Positions 34,682 to 44,286 are shown, counted from the stretch's first letter. The stretch: 56,766 bases of DNA from Bin87 sp964347975 (GCA_964347975.1 CAYGAY010000022.1:1-56766); one strand, 5' to 3'. A program made the numbers and translations. Notes: generated by a model from the sequence alone, not told the origin.

Positions 34682-36103
34682 CTAGTTGCCGTCCCCGCCC
34701 ACGTTGCCGAAAGCTACGCCGGTAGCGGCGGCCGCCGGCGGAACCACCGCCGGGATGCTGACGGCGGAAGGCGTCCTGGCTTCCGGAGGCAACTGGTCCT
34801 CCCAGTCGGGAATCAACTGCCGCTTGGTGGTCTCCAGGGTCAGGATGATAACGACACCCAGGCTGCTGAAAATCATGGACAGGATAAAGGCGGGCAGGTA
34901 TCCCCAGAACTGGATGATGACGCCAGCAACCAGCGTGGAGATGAAGTGCCCCATCATGGCCCCGGAAATCTGGAAACCGTACACGGTCGCCACTGGCCCG
35001 GTGCCGAAGTACTGCCGGTTCACCACGGGGTAGGCTGACATTTCGCCGCCGAAGCCCAGTCCGAATACGCAGGCGAACAGATAGAAGGCCCACGCATGAC
35101 CGGCCATATACTCGCCGGCTATCAGCAGGATAATCACCGACCCGGCCTGTATCCCCAGCGCGACCGCCATAATCAGCTTGCCGCCGATGCGCTCGGTGAT
35201 AATGGGCACCAGGAACCGGCCGCCGATGCTGAACACGTTTATCAGCGTCAATATCACCGCCGCCGTGGTGAACTCAATGCCCCGGGTTACGGCAAAGTCC
35301 ACCACGAAAATCAGCACGATGCCGTGTCCGGCGCACCCCATGCCATGAATAACCGGCAGGTTCCAGAAGGCCCGGGTATGCTTCATCTGGCGCTGGAACA
35401 CCCGCAACCGCAGTTTGGCCGCTTCCGCGTTGAAAGTAACCGGCGGCGGATCGCTGGCCGACGCGCCGTAGGCCAGCAACCCCTTTTCCGACGGCTGATT
35501 GCGGAAGAACGGCATCAGGGCCAGCGTGGCGCCACCGCCTACCAGGCCAATCGTCACGAAGGTGGCCGTCCAGCCGAAGTTCACCAGCAGCAGCGAATAC
35601 ACCGGCGCCAACGCCGCCGCGCCGACGCCGCCGGCCGCCCACATCAGGCCAATGCCCAGCCCCAGCCGCCGCTTGAACCAGGGGTTCACCGCCGCCATCA
35701 GCGGCACCATGGCAATGGACGAGGTCAGGGCCAGCATTACGCTGTACACCAGGAAAAACTGCCAGACGTGGGTGATAAACCCGATCAGGACCATGCTTAC
35801 GCCGAACAGCACGCCGCCGGCCAGCAGCAGCTTCCGCGCCCCCAGTATGTCCCCTAACCGCCCGCTGAAGGGCGAGGTCAGCGACCCCACCAGATAATAG
35901 CCCGCCAGCGCAAACCCGATCATCGCCGGCGACCAGCCGAACCGGCCTCCTTCGTCCAGTGGCATCCGCAACTCGGGCACCATGATGCCGGCCGACATCG
36001 AAATCGACTGGCCGAAAATCTGCACTATCGACAGAATGGCAATGATCACCCAGGCATAATGAAAACCGTTGCCGGTTCTCTGGATGGAAGAGAAGATAGC
36101 CAT
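34682..36103 (-). CDS. MFS transporter (OFA/monocarboxylate-like)
   Basis: A 473-residue major facilitator with 12 predicted helices. The first is AWVIIAILSIVQIFGQSIS, motif A is GRLGDILGARK and the second half has GGRFLVPIITERIGG. The sequence resembles oxalate/formate or monocarboxylate carriers. The C-terminus ends in a Pro/Ala/Gly-rich tail (VVPPAAAATGVAFGN) of low complexity. It is 32 bases upstream of the HAM1-like gene on the same strand. Confidence 0.82.
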   Translation of the reverse strand: MAIFSSIQRTGNGFHYAWVIIAILSIVQIFGQSISMSAGIMVPELRMPLDEGGRFGWSPAMIGFALAGYYLVGSLTSPFSGRLGDILGARKLLLAGGVLFGVSMVLIGFITHVWQFFLVYSVMLALTSSIAMVPLMAAVNPWFKRRLGLGIGLMWAAGGVGAAALAPVYSLLLVNFGWTATFVTIGLVGGGATLALMPFFRNQPSEKGLLAYGASASDPPPVTFNAEAAKLRLRVFQRQMKHTRAFWNLPVIHGMGCAGHGIVLIFVVDFAVTRGIEFTTAAVILTLINVFSIGGRFLVPIITERIGGKLIMAVALGIQAGSVIILLIAGEYMAGHAWAFYLFACVFGLGFGGEMSAYPVVNRQYFGTGPVATVYGFQISGAMMGHFISTLVAGVIIQFWGYLPAFILSMIFSSLGVVIILTLETTKRQLIPDWEDQLPPEARTPSAVSIPAVVPPAAAATGVAFGNVGGDGN

Positions 36104-36146
36104 CAGGGGGAATGCCTCCCACGGTTGACGCTTTGCAATTTCATGC

Positions 36147-36251
36147 CGTCATTCCGACCTTGAGCCGGAATCCAGGACTCCGAGCGTGGTTGATCTCCGG
36201 CGGGTGGCGCTTATTTGGAATAACGAATTCCGGCTTTCGCCGGAATGACGG
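36147..36251. repeat. REP-like repeat, family B, with inverted ends
   Basis: It begins CGTCATTCCGACCTTGAGCC and GGAATCCAGG, and ends CCGGCTTTCGCCGGAATGACG. The outer GTCATTCC/GGAATGAC are inverted. A 35-base AT-richer middle separates two palindromes. It lies between the MFS start and the small ORF at 36268. Confidence 0.55.
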
Positions 36252-36267
36252 GTAAATCCAACACGCG

Positions 36268-36576
36268 CTAATGCAGCGGACAGGCTCCGAGGAGCGCTTT
36301 GCCCCACCAAGTGTCAGCCGCGCTGACCGACGACGCTGACGCCAGCCTGGGCACGGTATCGCCGTCGGCCGCAACCGCGTCCGTTTCCGACCCGACGAAT
36401 TGGGGCGACACGCCCCCGCTGAATCCCGACGCTGCCCCGGACAGGAGACCCTCCAGGTCGGCGTCCCCACTGGCCGATACCGCCCATGCTCCAAAGAAGA
36501 TAATCAGCAGCAGGCACGCCACCATCGCCCCGATGGAGGTCAGCATCGCCACATTTCGCCTGGAGTATCCAACCAT
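36268..36576 (-). CDS. small single-helix membrane or secreted protein (tentative)
   Basis: A 102-residue frame with one hydrophobic segment (about residues 11-34, MLTSIGAMVACLLLIIFFGA) after a positively charged start (YSRRN), then a Ser/Ala/Gly-rich, mildly acidic tail. This looks like a signal anchor. No ribosome binding site is evident and no family is recognised. Confidence 0.4.
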   Translation of the reverse strand: MVGYSRRNVAMLTSIGAMVACLLLIIFFGAWAVSASGDADLEGLLSGAASGFSGGVSPQFVGSETDAVAADGDTVPRLASASSVSAADTWWGKALLGACPLH

Positions 36577-36665
36577 AGCGTCGCTATTGTACTACCCAGC
36601 AGGCCGCCGCGCCAATCGCCCCCCTTCGCGCTGCTCCGATAACACCTGCCTCACATGTACTCGCC

Positions 36666-36711
36666 TTGTCATTGCGACCCCGTACTTGATAGGGGGGTGG
36701 CAATCTCGCCG
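36666..36711. repeat. dispersed repeat, family A core with hairpin
   Basis: TTGTCATTGCGACCCCGTAC followed by TTGATAGGGGGGTGGCAATCTCG. The same order occurs at 56513-56556. The CCCCGTACTTGATAGGGG hairpin core is shared with family B at 12536. The remainder of 36577-36972 shows no gene I can support. Confidence 0.6.
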
Positions 36712-36972
36712 GCATAGCAATGGCCGTCCCGTCAAGGCTCTCGCAACAGAAAGCGCCGACCGCCTGAGCCCCCTAACCCGAGGCAAACTACCAACCACCC
36801 AATCAAAGGAGCCAATCCCGAAAAACCACGACAATCCCCACGACGTGGTATCCCTTGACGTAATCCTTGTAGAATACGGGCAGTGACCGGCGAACGCCTT
36901 ATCAACCATTCGGCTTGTGTGGCGCCAGCCGTGATTAAATCCGAAGCGCCACTCTACAGGAGAACTCAGACC

Positions 36973-38208
36973 ATGGCCACCACGCATCCCGGATCCAAAG
37001 CAGAACTGGCCTTCGGGTCCAACTCGGCCATCGAAAACCAGCGTCAAGCGCTGTTCGACCTTTCCAAAGACATCCACGCCCATCCGGAGTTGAACTACCA
37101 GGAATACTATTCCTCCAATGCACTGGCTGGATTCCTCGAGAAGAACAACCTCCACGTGGAGCGTGGCATTGGCGGCGTGGCAACGGCGTTTAAAGCCACC
37201 ATCCCCGGCGGAGGCGGCGATGGCCCCACCATCGCTGTTCTCGCCGAATACGACGCCCTTCCTGAAATCGGCCACGGCTGCGGACATAACCTCATCGCAA
37301 TGGCCGCCATGGGCGCGGCGTTGGGTCTGCTGACCAACGCGCCGAACCTGCCGGGACGCGCCGAGATCATTGGCACTCCCGCCGAGGAAGGCGGTGGCGG
37401 CAAGATCCGGCTGCTGGAAGCCGGCGTGTTCAACGGCGTGGACGCCACCCTTTCATCTCACCCTTTTTCCAACCGCACCATAATTCCCGCCGCCTCCCCT
37501 ATCGGAGAAAGCTGGAGCTTGGCTATGGTTGGCTACCGGTACATGTACCACGGCCGGGCAGCCCATGCCGCCGCCGCCCCCGAGGCCGGCATCAACGCGT
37601 TGAACGCCGTTATCCACCTTTTCACCGGCATAGATGCCCTCCGTCAACACCTGCGCGATGACGTCCGCATCCACGGCGTGATCACCGACGGCGGGTTGGC
37701 CCCCAACGTGGTGCCCGAATTCGCCGCCGCCAACTTCATGCTCCGGTCCCGGGACGGGCAATACCTCAGCGACGTGGTGGTGGGCAAGGTCTTGCAGGTG
37801 GCCGAAGGGGCCGCGTCCATGACCGGCGCCCGTCTCGAGGTTGCGGAATTCTATCCCTTCTACGAGAATGTCCAGCCCAACGTGACCCTGGCCCAGACCC
37901 TTGCCGCCAACGCCAGAGAATTGGGCATCAGGCTGGACGACCCCATCCCCGGCCGGGCCGGCAGCGGAGCTTCCACCGATTTCGGCAACATTAGCCAGGT
38001 GATGCCGGCTTTTGAGTTGCGTTACGCCGTCAGCGAAGAACCCGTCCCTTCTCATACCAGGGATATGTGCGCCACGGCGATCACCGACCTCGCCCTCTCC
38101 AACGCATTGCAGGTCGCCAAAGCCCTGAGCCTGACGGCGGCCGACCTGATGTGCGACGCGACGCTGGTGGAAGCTGCCAAGGTGGAGTTTGCTGATCGGA
38201 GCCGGTGA
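36973..38208 (+). CDS. M20 family amidohydrolase/dipeptidase
   Basis: A 411-residue zinc hydrolase of the M20D/PM20D2-AbgB type, cleaving N-acyl or peptide amides. Metal-site segments: AEYDALPEIGHGCGHNLI near residues 88-105, TPAEEGGGGKI near 140 and a C-terminal TDFGNISQVMPAFEL. The lid domain lies between. The ATG at 36973 is preceded by AGGAG 12 bases upstream. It is convergent with the luciferase-like gene (12-base gap). Confidence 0.88.
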   Translation: MATTHPGSKAELAFGSNSAIENQRQALFDLSKDIHAHPELNYQEYYSSNALAGFLEKNNLHVERGIGGVATAFKATIPGGGGDGPTIAVLAEYDALPEIGHGCGHNLIAMAAMGAALGLLTNAPNLPGRAEIIGTPAEEGGGGKIRLLEAGVFNGVDATLSSHPFSNRTIIPAASPIGESWSLAMVGYRYMYHGRAAHAAAAPEAGINALNAVIHLFTGIDALRQHLRDDVRIHGVITDGGLAPNVVPEFAAANFMLRSRDGQYLSDVVVGKVLQVAEGAASMTGARLEVAEFYPFYENVQPNVTLAQTLAANARELGIRLDDPIPGRAGSGASTDFGNISQVMPAFELRYAVSEEPVPSHTRDMCATAITDLALSNALQVAKALSLTAADLMCDATLVEAAKVEFADRSR

Positions 38209-38220
38209 CCGATTGGCCCG

Positions 38221-39177
38221 TCAGTCGACGTGGGGCAGGACTTCGTCGGTGAACCGGGCCAGTTGACCCATCTGATCGGGAGAGGCAAAACGGACAATGA
38301 AGTACTCGGCCCCGCGTTCCTGGTAGGCCCTGATCGCTTCAATGATCCGGTCCGACGGCCCGAACACGCACAGCAGCTGCTTGCTGATCACATCGTAAGG
38401 CACGCTGTAGTAGGCGCGCATGAATTGGTCGCCTTCATCCAGAGCCGCGTCGGCATCGTCATTCAAATTCACCGAAATATACAGGCAGCGACCGATTTCC
38501 CGGGTATCTCTGCCCAATTCTCCGGCGCGTCGTTCAATCCGGTCCCAGCAGCGGGTGAACAGGTCCGGCGACGGAACGTTGGTGATCCAGGCATCCCCCA
38601 ACTCGGCGACCCGGGCCAACCCCCGCCGGACCCAATTGCTGGAAAGCCACAGCGGTATGGACGGCTGAACGGGTCGCGGTTCCAGGGTCACATCCCGCAG
38701 TGGGTAAAACTCGCCGTCATTGCTCACCGGCTCTCCCTTCCAAAGCCCGCGCATGACGCGGATGCTTTCCTCCATCCGCGAAGCCCGCTCCATTATCGGC
38801 ACCCCGACCGCGGCGTGCTCATCGACAAACATCTGGTTATTGCTGCGGCCTGCGCCCAGGCCCAGGATGACCCGTCCGCCCGATATGTTGTCGATGGTGG
38901 CGGCGGCGTGCGCCAGGTGGACTGGATGACGCAGGGCGTTCAGTAGCACCGCGGTGCCAATCTTGACCCGGTTGGTGCGGGCCGCCACCGCTGCCATGGC
39001 AGTCATCGGCTCCAGGCGGGGTTTGGACGTGATGCTGTCCCCAATCCAGACCGAATCGTACCCCATCCGCTCGGCTGTTTCCGCCATCTGCCAGTTCAGT
39101 TCCACCCTTGGCCCGCCCTCGCCGGCGTACACCAGCACGCCCCTCGTCGGCAGCAGCACCCCGAAATTCTTCACCAT
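38221..39177 (-). CDS. luciferase-like (LLM) flavin/F420-dependent oxidoreductase
   Basis: A 318-residue TIM-barrel monooxygenase. Segments: FGVLLPTRGVLVY, YDSVWIGDSITSKPRLEPMT, TNRVKIGTAVLLNALRHPVH and GGRVILGLGAGRSNNQMF. Either FMN or coenzyme F420 could be the cofactor. GGGGAG 6 bases before the ATG at 39177 supports that start over the one at 39183. Catabolic oxidation is likely; LLM enzymes are numerous in SAR202. Confidence 0.88.
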   Translation of the reverse strand: MVKNFGVLLPTRGVLVYAGEGGPRVELNWQMAETAERMGYDSVWIGDSITSKPRLEPMTAMAAVAARTNRVKIGTAVLLNALRHPVHLAHAAATIDNISGGRVILGLGAGRSNNQMFVDEHAAVGVPIMERASRMEESIRVMRGLWKGEPVSNDGEFYPLRDVTLEPRPVQPSIPLWLSSNWVRRGLARVAELGDAWITNVPSPDLFTRCWDRIERRAGELGRDTREIGRCLYISVNLNDDADAALDEGDQFMRAYYSVPYDVISKQLLCVFGPSDRIIEAIRAYQERGAEYFIVRFASPDQMGQLARFTDEVLPHVD

Positions 39178-39257
39178 TGCCATCTCCCCGGCGCCTCAGG
39201 CCTGCCCACTTTGGGCCGTGGTATCGTCATCCGCCGCCGGCGGAGGGATTTTCGGGA

Positions 39258-39320
39258 TTATAAGATTGGCAGGATTGAAACCATTCATGGCAGAGCGTTC
39301 CCAATCCTGCTAATCCATAA
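39258..39320. repeat. hairpin-forming dispersed repeat (AATCCTGC type)
   Basis: TTATAAGATTGGCAGGATTG (39258-39277) and CAATCCTGCTAATCCATAA (39302-39320) are inverted with about 16 of 19 pairs. The following GTCCGGCAAATCCTGATTC is a further relative. It could end the downstream transcription of the luciferase-like gene's neighbourhood or be a mobile repeat. No T-run makes it a clear terminator. Confidence 0.5.
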
Positions 39321-39374
39321 GTCCGGCAAATCCTGATTCTGACGAACTCCCGAAAGTAGGGGCATGTGAGGACG

Positions 39375-39845
39375 TTAGTCCGCAACCTCGACGATCATCT
39401 CGATCTCAATGGGCATTCCCCCCGGCAGCGTAGCCATGCCTACCGCCGACCTGGCGTGGCGGCCCCGGTCTCCGTAGAGACTGGTCAGCAGATCGGACGC
39501 TCCGTTGGCGACCAAAGGGGTGTCACCGAAATCCGGAGTGGAGTTGACCATTGCCAGTAGCTTGACGATCCGGCTCACTTTGTCCAGATCCCCGATCTCC
39601 CGCTTCAGGTTGGTGAGCAGATTCAACATCGTCTGCCGAGCGCAATCGTAACCCTGATCCACCGTCACGTCCGCTCCCAACTTTCCCACGTGCAGCAATC
39701 CGCCGCCGGGCAACCCCGGCCCGGTGCCCGAAAGGAACACCAGGTTTCCGGTCCGTACTGAAGGGATGATGTTGCCGGCCCCGGGTGGCCGAGGCGGGGG
39801 CAGCTCGTAGCCCAATTCTTTCAGCTTGTCTTCAATTTCCGGCAT
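39375..39845 (-). CDS. RidA family enamine/imine deaminase (copy 1)
   Basis: A 156-residue RidA/YjgF protein. GNLVFLSGTGPGLPGG, ARQTMLNLLTNLKREIGDLD and the final MPIEIEMIVEV match the family core (trimeric, with a cleft at monomer interfaces). It would hydrolyse reactive enamines formed by PLP enzymes. AAGGAG sits 8 bases before the ATG at 39845. A second member lies at 47066. Confidence 0.85.
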   Translation of the reverse strand: MPEIEDKLKELGYELPPPRPPGAGNIIPSVRTGNLVFLSGTGPGLPGGGLLHVGKLGADVTVDQGYDCARQTMLNLLTNLKREIGDLDKVSRIVKLLAMVNSTPDFGDTPLVANGASDLLTSLYGDRGRHARSAVGMATLPGGMPIEIEMIVEVAD

Positions 39846-40004
39846 GAAAACGCTCCTTCTCAAGTCGATATGCGGCAGTGCGCCAAGGCGCGCCGCGCCG
39901 CCAACAATTGTATAGGGCTGCCGGAATGTGGCAACCCCGGATAGGAGAACTTCCCGGCCGGGTTGGAGCCGCTCCCGTCGAGCCGGCGTAGTATGCTTGT
40001 GGGC

Positions 40005-41189
40005 ATGACCACGAAAGCGATAATTCTGGTGGCCTTGCTATTGGCGCTCGTTGCCGGATGCAGCGGCGCGTCGTCGGCGCGTACCACGGTCCCGACGCTC
40101 CCGTCGCCGTCGGCCACGCCGCGGCCGGAGACCCTGCGGCTGGAACCGGCGCTGACGGCCCGGCGGTTTCAAGATCCCACCAGCCTGGTTCAGTTGCAGA
40201 GTGGCCGCGCGCTGGTGACCGAACAGGCCGGGCGAGTCTGGGCATTCAACGAGTTGCATCCCGACCCCGATACCGCCTCGGAGTTCCTGGACATCACCGA
40301 CCGCGTGAATAGCCGTGGTTCTGAAGAGGGACTGCTGGGCCTGGCGCTGGATCCGAAAAGCGACCGGCATCTGTACCTCTACTACTCTGCCGCCAGGCCG
40401 CGTCGGTCGGCGCTGTCCCGTTTCACTCTTTCGTCTGACTATTCCTCCGCTGACCCCAACAGCGAATTGGTAATCCTGGAAGTGGCGCAGCCCTACGCCA
40501 ACCACAACGGTGGTCAGCTCGCCTTCGGGCCGGACGGCCACCTGTACGTCGGCCTGGGCGACGGCGGAGCGGCCGGCGACCCGCAGCGCAACGGCCAGGA
40601 CACCTCAACCCTGCTCGGCTCCATCCTCCGCATCGACGTATCCCGGGCCACGCCGGAGCAGCCCTACGCCATCCCGTCGGATAATCCCTTTGCCGACGGC
40701 GGCGGGCGCGGCGAAATCTGGGCCTACGGCCTGCGCAACCCGTGGCGCTTCACCTTCGACCGCAACACCGGCGAGCTGTGGGCCGGCGACGTGGGCCAGA
40801 ACCGCTGGGAGGAAATCGACCGCATCCAGCGGGGCGCCAACTACGGCTGGAACGCGCTGGAGGGCAACCATTGCTTCCGCCCCAGGGACGACTGCGAACG
40901 TACCGGGATGACGCCGCCGGTATGGGAATACTCACTGGACGGAGAACCCTGCTCGGTAATCGGTGGTTACGTGTACCGCGGCTCCGCAATCCCATGGCTG
41001 AAGGGATCTTACGTCTATGGCGACTTCTGTTCCGGCAAGGTCTTCGGCCTGCGCTACGCCAACGGCCAGGTGACGGAACACCGGCAACTCGCCGACACCG
41101 GCCGGCGCATCATGTCCTTCGCCCAGGACAATGACGGGGAGTTGTACCTGCTCTCTCAGAAATCCGGCATCTATCGGCTTGCCGATTAG
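40005..41189 (+). CDS. PQQ-dependent sugar dehydrogenase-like lipoprotein
   Basis: About 394 residues. An N-terminal lipoprotein signal (KAIILVALLLALVAGCSG, lipobox LVAGC) is followed by a six-bladed propeller of the glucose/sorbosone dehydrogenase family. Visible are DPTSLVQLQSGRALVTEQAG, NHNGGQLAFGPDGHLYVGLG (catalytic-site His/Asn), GLRNPWRFTFDRNTGELWAG and DVGQNRWEEID. It should be anchored outside the membrane and oxidise a sugar or alcohol with PQQ. The ATG at 40005 fits the signal best; 39993 is possible. Confidence 0.85.
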   Translation: MTTKAIILVALLLALVAGCSGASSARTTVPTLPSPSATPRPETLRLEPALTARRFQDPTSLVQLQSGRALVTEQAGRVWAFNELHPDPDTASEFLDITDRVNSRGSEEGLLGLALDPKSDRHLYLYYSAARPRRSALSRFTLSSDYSSADPNSELVILEVAQPYANHNGGQLAFGPDGHLYVGLGDGGAAGDPQRNGQDTSTLLGSILRIDVSRATPEQPYAIPSDNPFADGGGRGEIWAYGLRNPWRFTFDRNTGELWAGDVGQNRWEEIDRIQRGANYGWNALEGNHCFRPRDDCERTGMTPPVWEYSLDGEPCSVIGGYVYRGSAIPWLKGSYVYGDFCSGKVFGLRYANGQVTEHRQLADTGRRIMSFAQDNDGELYLLSQKSGIYRLAD

Positions 41190-41202
41190 GCTGCCCCACT
41201 GT

Positions 41203-41922
41203 CTATGTACCCCGCAGACGTTGGATCTCCTCTTGCAGCCGGCGGACTTGGGCTTCGGCCTGCATTCGAGCTTCACGCTCGGCTTCGGCCATCTGTCGCT
41301 GGTCCTCGTAAGTCAGAATGTGGCGTCCGGTAGCCGGGTCATACCATCCCAGCCGGCCCTCCTCCCAACGCAGGTACAGGCCCAGCGCCGTGCTGTATCC
41401 TTGCCGGCTGCCATCCGCCAACTCGTCAACGCCGATGGATTCATATCGCCCATCAACCAACCGGTCTCCGGCCAGCCGCGCCCCGTGGTGTTCGCCCGTT
41501 TCGTCGAAGCGCCAGTACTCCACGATGCCCAGCGCGGCGTAAGCTTCTCGCTTCGCTCCCACGTCAATATGCCCGGTATGCCGCGAGGCTATTTCCAACA
41601 CAAAGTCTGGCGGCTTCCCCTGCTCGGCGATGATATAGCCGTTGCTGGCTTCGTAGGCCGTCGGGTCCACGTCAAAGGTCACCAGCAGGTCAGGATAATG
41701 GCTGCCGGCCATGTTCCGAGTGGGCCGGACGACCACGTAACGCTCGCCGGCGACTAGGGTAGTGTCCGGGTTGCCCAAGTGGCGGGCAAGATGGTGAACG
41801 TTGCCGGTGGCGGCGAGATGCTTGAAGCCGGTCATGTCATCGGGGTGACGCTCCGGCGGATCCGGCAGCCGGAAACGCTCTGCGGGTTTTGGATTCTTGG
41901 CGAGGGCGTCGGCGGTGGTCAT
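41203..41922 (-). CDS. Uma2 family protein with coiled-coil tail (copy 3)
   Basis: A 239-residue Uma2 protein closely related to the copy at 33163. Core: YPDLLVTFDV, PPDFVLEIASRHT and AKREAYAALGIVEYWRFDE, with a charged coiled-coil tail (QMAEAEREARMQAEAQVRRL). The Ser-Pro-Ser of the usual EIASPST is replaced by SRHT. It is convergent with the dehydrogenase (13-base gap). Confidence 0.85.
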   Translation of the reverse strand: MTTADALAKNPKPAERFRLPDPPERHPDDMTGFKHLAATGNVHHLARHLGNPDTTLVAGERYVVVRPTRNMAGSHYPDLLVTFDVDPTAYEASNGYIIAEQGKPPDFVLEIASRHTGHIDVGAKREAYAALGIVEYWRFDETGEHHGARLAGDRLVDGRYESIGVDELADGSRQGYSTALGLYLRWEEGRLGWYDPATGRHILTYEDQRQMAEAEREARMQAEAQVRRLQEEIQRLRGT

Positions 41923-42002
41923 GCTGAACCTCGGCGGGATTAGGGTCCCTGCTGGGCATTCACGCGGGACTCGTTAACAAGGTTTTCGGTCAAATCCGAC
42001 AG

Positions 42003-43358
42003 TTACGCCGGCGGCGCTTCCTTCAACCCGGCTATCCGCTCGCACCACTGCGCCGCGCCCAACACCTTGCCCTCCTCCGCCCACGGCCCGCCGAACTGCA
42101 CCGCCATGGGCATACCCAACTCGCTCAGGCCCGTCGAGACCACCACCGTAGGCAGGCCCGCGGCGGTCCAGGGCACCTGGAACGCCGCGTCGCCCGTGGT
42201 GTTCAGGTCCCGCGGAGCCGGCGCGGGTATCGCCGGCGTCATCACCACGTCCACCTTGGCAACCATTTCGCTCATGTCGGCGCGGAACTGCCGGCGCAGC
42301 CGTTGCGCTTTCTGATAAGCGGTGGCCGGCATAATCATGCCCATCTCCATTCCGGCGCGGATGCGCGGCCCGTAATCGGCGGCGCGCGCCCGGTGATTGG
42401 CCTCGTGGAAAGCGGCGCACTCCACGTTCATCACGATGCGCTGGAAGCTGTGCACTTGAGCAAAGCTGGCTGGCAGCGGCAATTCCTCTACCTCGGCTCC
42501 GGCCTCCGCCAGTTGGTTTGCCACAGCCTCCGTATGCGCCCAAATCTCTGGTGTGGCATAGTCCCGGTAATACTGTCGCACCAGCCCGATGCGAGGCGGC
42601 CGGTCATGTCCGGCCATTTCGGCGGTGAAATCGGGCGCCGGATGCCGCAGGCTGCCGGGATCATTATCGTCCTCGCCGCTCAGCGCCGTCAGCATTAGCG
42701 CGGCGTCGGCAACGGTACGGGTCAGGATGCCCACGTGGTCCAGCGACCAACTCACCGGCGCCACCCCGTAGCGACTGATGCGACCGTAGGTGGGTTTCAG
42801 GCCGACGATGCCGTTGTAGGCCGCCGGCCGGCACGTGGAGCCGCCGGTCTGCGAGCCAAGAGCCGCCGGAACCATCCGCGCTGCCACGGCGGCCGACGAC
42901 CCGCTGCTGGAGCCGCCGGGCGTGTGCTCCAGGTTCCACGGGTTGCGGGTTGGAGAAGGATCTGAGGTCGCGAATTCGGTGGTCACCGCCTTGCCGAGGA
43001 TAATCCCGCCGGCCGCTTTGATTTTTGCCACCGCAGTGGCGTCGAAAGTGGGAACGAAGTCGGCGTACACTTTCGACCCGCACGCGGTGAGCATCCCCGC
43101 GGTATAAAAAATGTCCTTCAAGCCCACGGGCACCCCGTGGATTGGGCCAAGGGGCTCGCCGCGCTGGACTTCGGCCTCACGCTGTCGGGCCGCCGACAGC
43201 ACAGCATCCCGGTCGATGGTCACCCAGGCTTGCAAGTCGCCGTCCAGCGCGTCAATCCGCGCCAACAACGATTCCGACAACGCCACCGGCGAAAGGGTTC
43301 CCTGGCGAATTTGGGCGGCGGCTTCTGCCACCGAAAGCTCGTAGAGTTCGGGCATCAT
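42003..43358 (-). CDS. amidase-signature hydrolase (second amidase)
   Basis: A 451-residue amidase-signature enzyme. Triad K81 (GVPVGLKDIF), S155 (GSSAAVAA) and S174 (TGGSTCRP), followed by YNGIVGLKPTYGRISRYG. It is distinct from the amidase at 14656. It lies 75 bases downstream of a 59-residue protein gene (43434-43613) that may be its partner. No gatB is nearby, so a catabolic role is inferred. Confidence 0.9.
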   Translation of the reverse strand: MMPELYELSVAEAAAQIRQGTLSPVALSESLLARIDALDGDLQAWVTIDRDAVLSAARQREAEVQRGEPLGPIHGVPVGLKDIFYTAGMLTACGSKVYADFVPTFDATAVAKIKAAGGIILGKAVTTEFATSDPSPTRNPWNLEHTPGGSSSGSSAAVAARMVPAALGSQTGGSTCRPAAYNGIVGLKPTYGRISRYGVAPVSWSLDHVGILTRTVADAALMLTALSGEDDNDPGSLRHPAPDFTAEMAGHDRPPRIGLVRQYYRDYATPEIWAHTEAVANQLAEAGAEVEELPLPASFAQVHSFQRIVMNVECAAFHEANHRARAADYGPRIRAGMEMGMIMPATAYQKAQRLRRQFRADMSEMVAKVDVVMTPAIPAPAPRDLNTTGDAAFQVPWTAAGLPTVVVSTGLSELGMPMAVQFGGPWAEEGKVLGAAQWCERIAGLKEAPPA

Positions 43359-43433
43359 TGAACCTCAATTGCAAGGCCGGCCCCTGCACATCACATATGG
43401 GATAGCGCCAGCTCGAACCGATTTGAATTTCGG

Positions 43434-43613
43434 TCACTCCTGGTACAGGGGTTCCAGGTCAGGATATACGTCGGCCTGGTCAACGTCGAGAATCTGCTGC
43501 GCCGCGGTTCTCAAAAACGATTCCAACTCCTCGGCGCGGTGTTCACCGAACTCCACAACCGCCCGACGGCGCAACTCTTGGTAGATCCGCTCCAGATCGT
43601 CGTTCGAGCTCAT
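43434..43613 (-). CDS. 59-residue helical protein, likely amidase partner
   Basis: A small open frame, MSSNDDLERIYQELRRRAVV ... ending PDLEPLYQE, all-helical and charged. GAGGTGG lies 7 bases before the ATG. It sits just upstream of the amidase on the same strand and ends in a PDLEPLY motif. GatC/AtzG-type partners are similarly small and end in Pro-rich linkers. The partnership is inferred from position. Confidence 0.55.
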   Translation of the reverse strand: MSSNDDLERIYQELRRRAVVEFGEHRAEELESFLRTAAQQILDVDQADVYPDLEPLYQE

Positions 43614-43704
43614 ATTGGCGCCACCTCGCTTGTGATAAACGTTGGCCGGGTTCCTGCGTACCTACCGGATTCTAATAGTACTCACCCCCCTGAGCAACCC
43701 CGGT

Positions 43705-44118
43705 TTAGATTCCCAACGCCGCTACCCCTGCCCTGGCGATGGCCGCATCGTCGAACCCGCTGGGCAGGCCGCCCACGCCGATGGCTCCCACCACGGCGCC
43801 ATCGTGGAAAACTGCCACCCCGCCCGGTATCGCTATCAACTGAGGATCCCCGAAGGACTCAATCGACCGGCCCGTGCTGCTGATTTGTTCGGCAAAAGCC
43901 GCGGTGTCCATGGCGCGCACCGCCGCGGTGTAAGCCTTGCGTATGGCGAAGGTGGGTCTCAGGCAGCGGTCCATGCGGGCGTAGGCCAGCAGGTTTCCGG
44001 CGTCGTCCACCACGGCCATATCGACCTTGCGCCGGTCGGGGTCCCGGTTGAAATCGGCGATCATGGCCGTAATAGCGTTCTGGGCCTGTTCCAGGCTGAG
44101 CATGGCTTTGTTGTACAT
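43705..44118 (-). CDS. GlcG/HbpS-type (DUF336) protein
   Basis: A 137-residue protein of the GlcG/HbpS family. AVVDDAGNLLAYARMDRCLR, SIESFGDPQLIAIPGGVAVF and GAIGVGGLPSGFDDAAIARA are the conserved segments. Members bind haem or cobalamin-like ligands or act beside glycolate/diol catabolism. It is the first gene upstream of the small protein and amidase on the minus strand, 91 bases before the former. Confidence 0.85.
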   Translation of the reverse strand: MYNKAMLSLEQAQNAITAMIADFNRDPDRRKVDMAVVDDAGNLLAYARMDRCLRPTFAIRKAYTAAVRAMDTAAFAEQISSTGRSIESFGDPQLIAIPGGVAVFHDGAVVGAIGVGGLPSGFDDAAIARAGVAALGI

Positions 44119-44286
44119 ATCTTCTCTTCGACCTCCGCGAGGCTGGATCCTGGAAAACCGCGCCGCTCAATTGCGAACCGGTTGCCGTGCATTCAGTGGC
44201 TGAAGCTTGGAGCTAGTCTATCCGCTCCCGTTGCCGCCGTAAATCCGGGGAACGTCCCCCTCTCACCGGTGCCCGCCAGCGTAACC

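Noticed and set aside
34239..35093. N-terminal extension of the HAM1-like protein into the MFS gene
   Set aside because: The extension is the MFS coding sequence in another frame; the family start motif begins at 34640.
36883..36972. 30-residue upstream extension of the M20 hydrolase
   Set aside because: It has no ribosome binding site or family match, and AGGAG supports the ATG at 36973.
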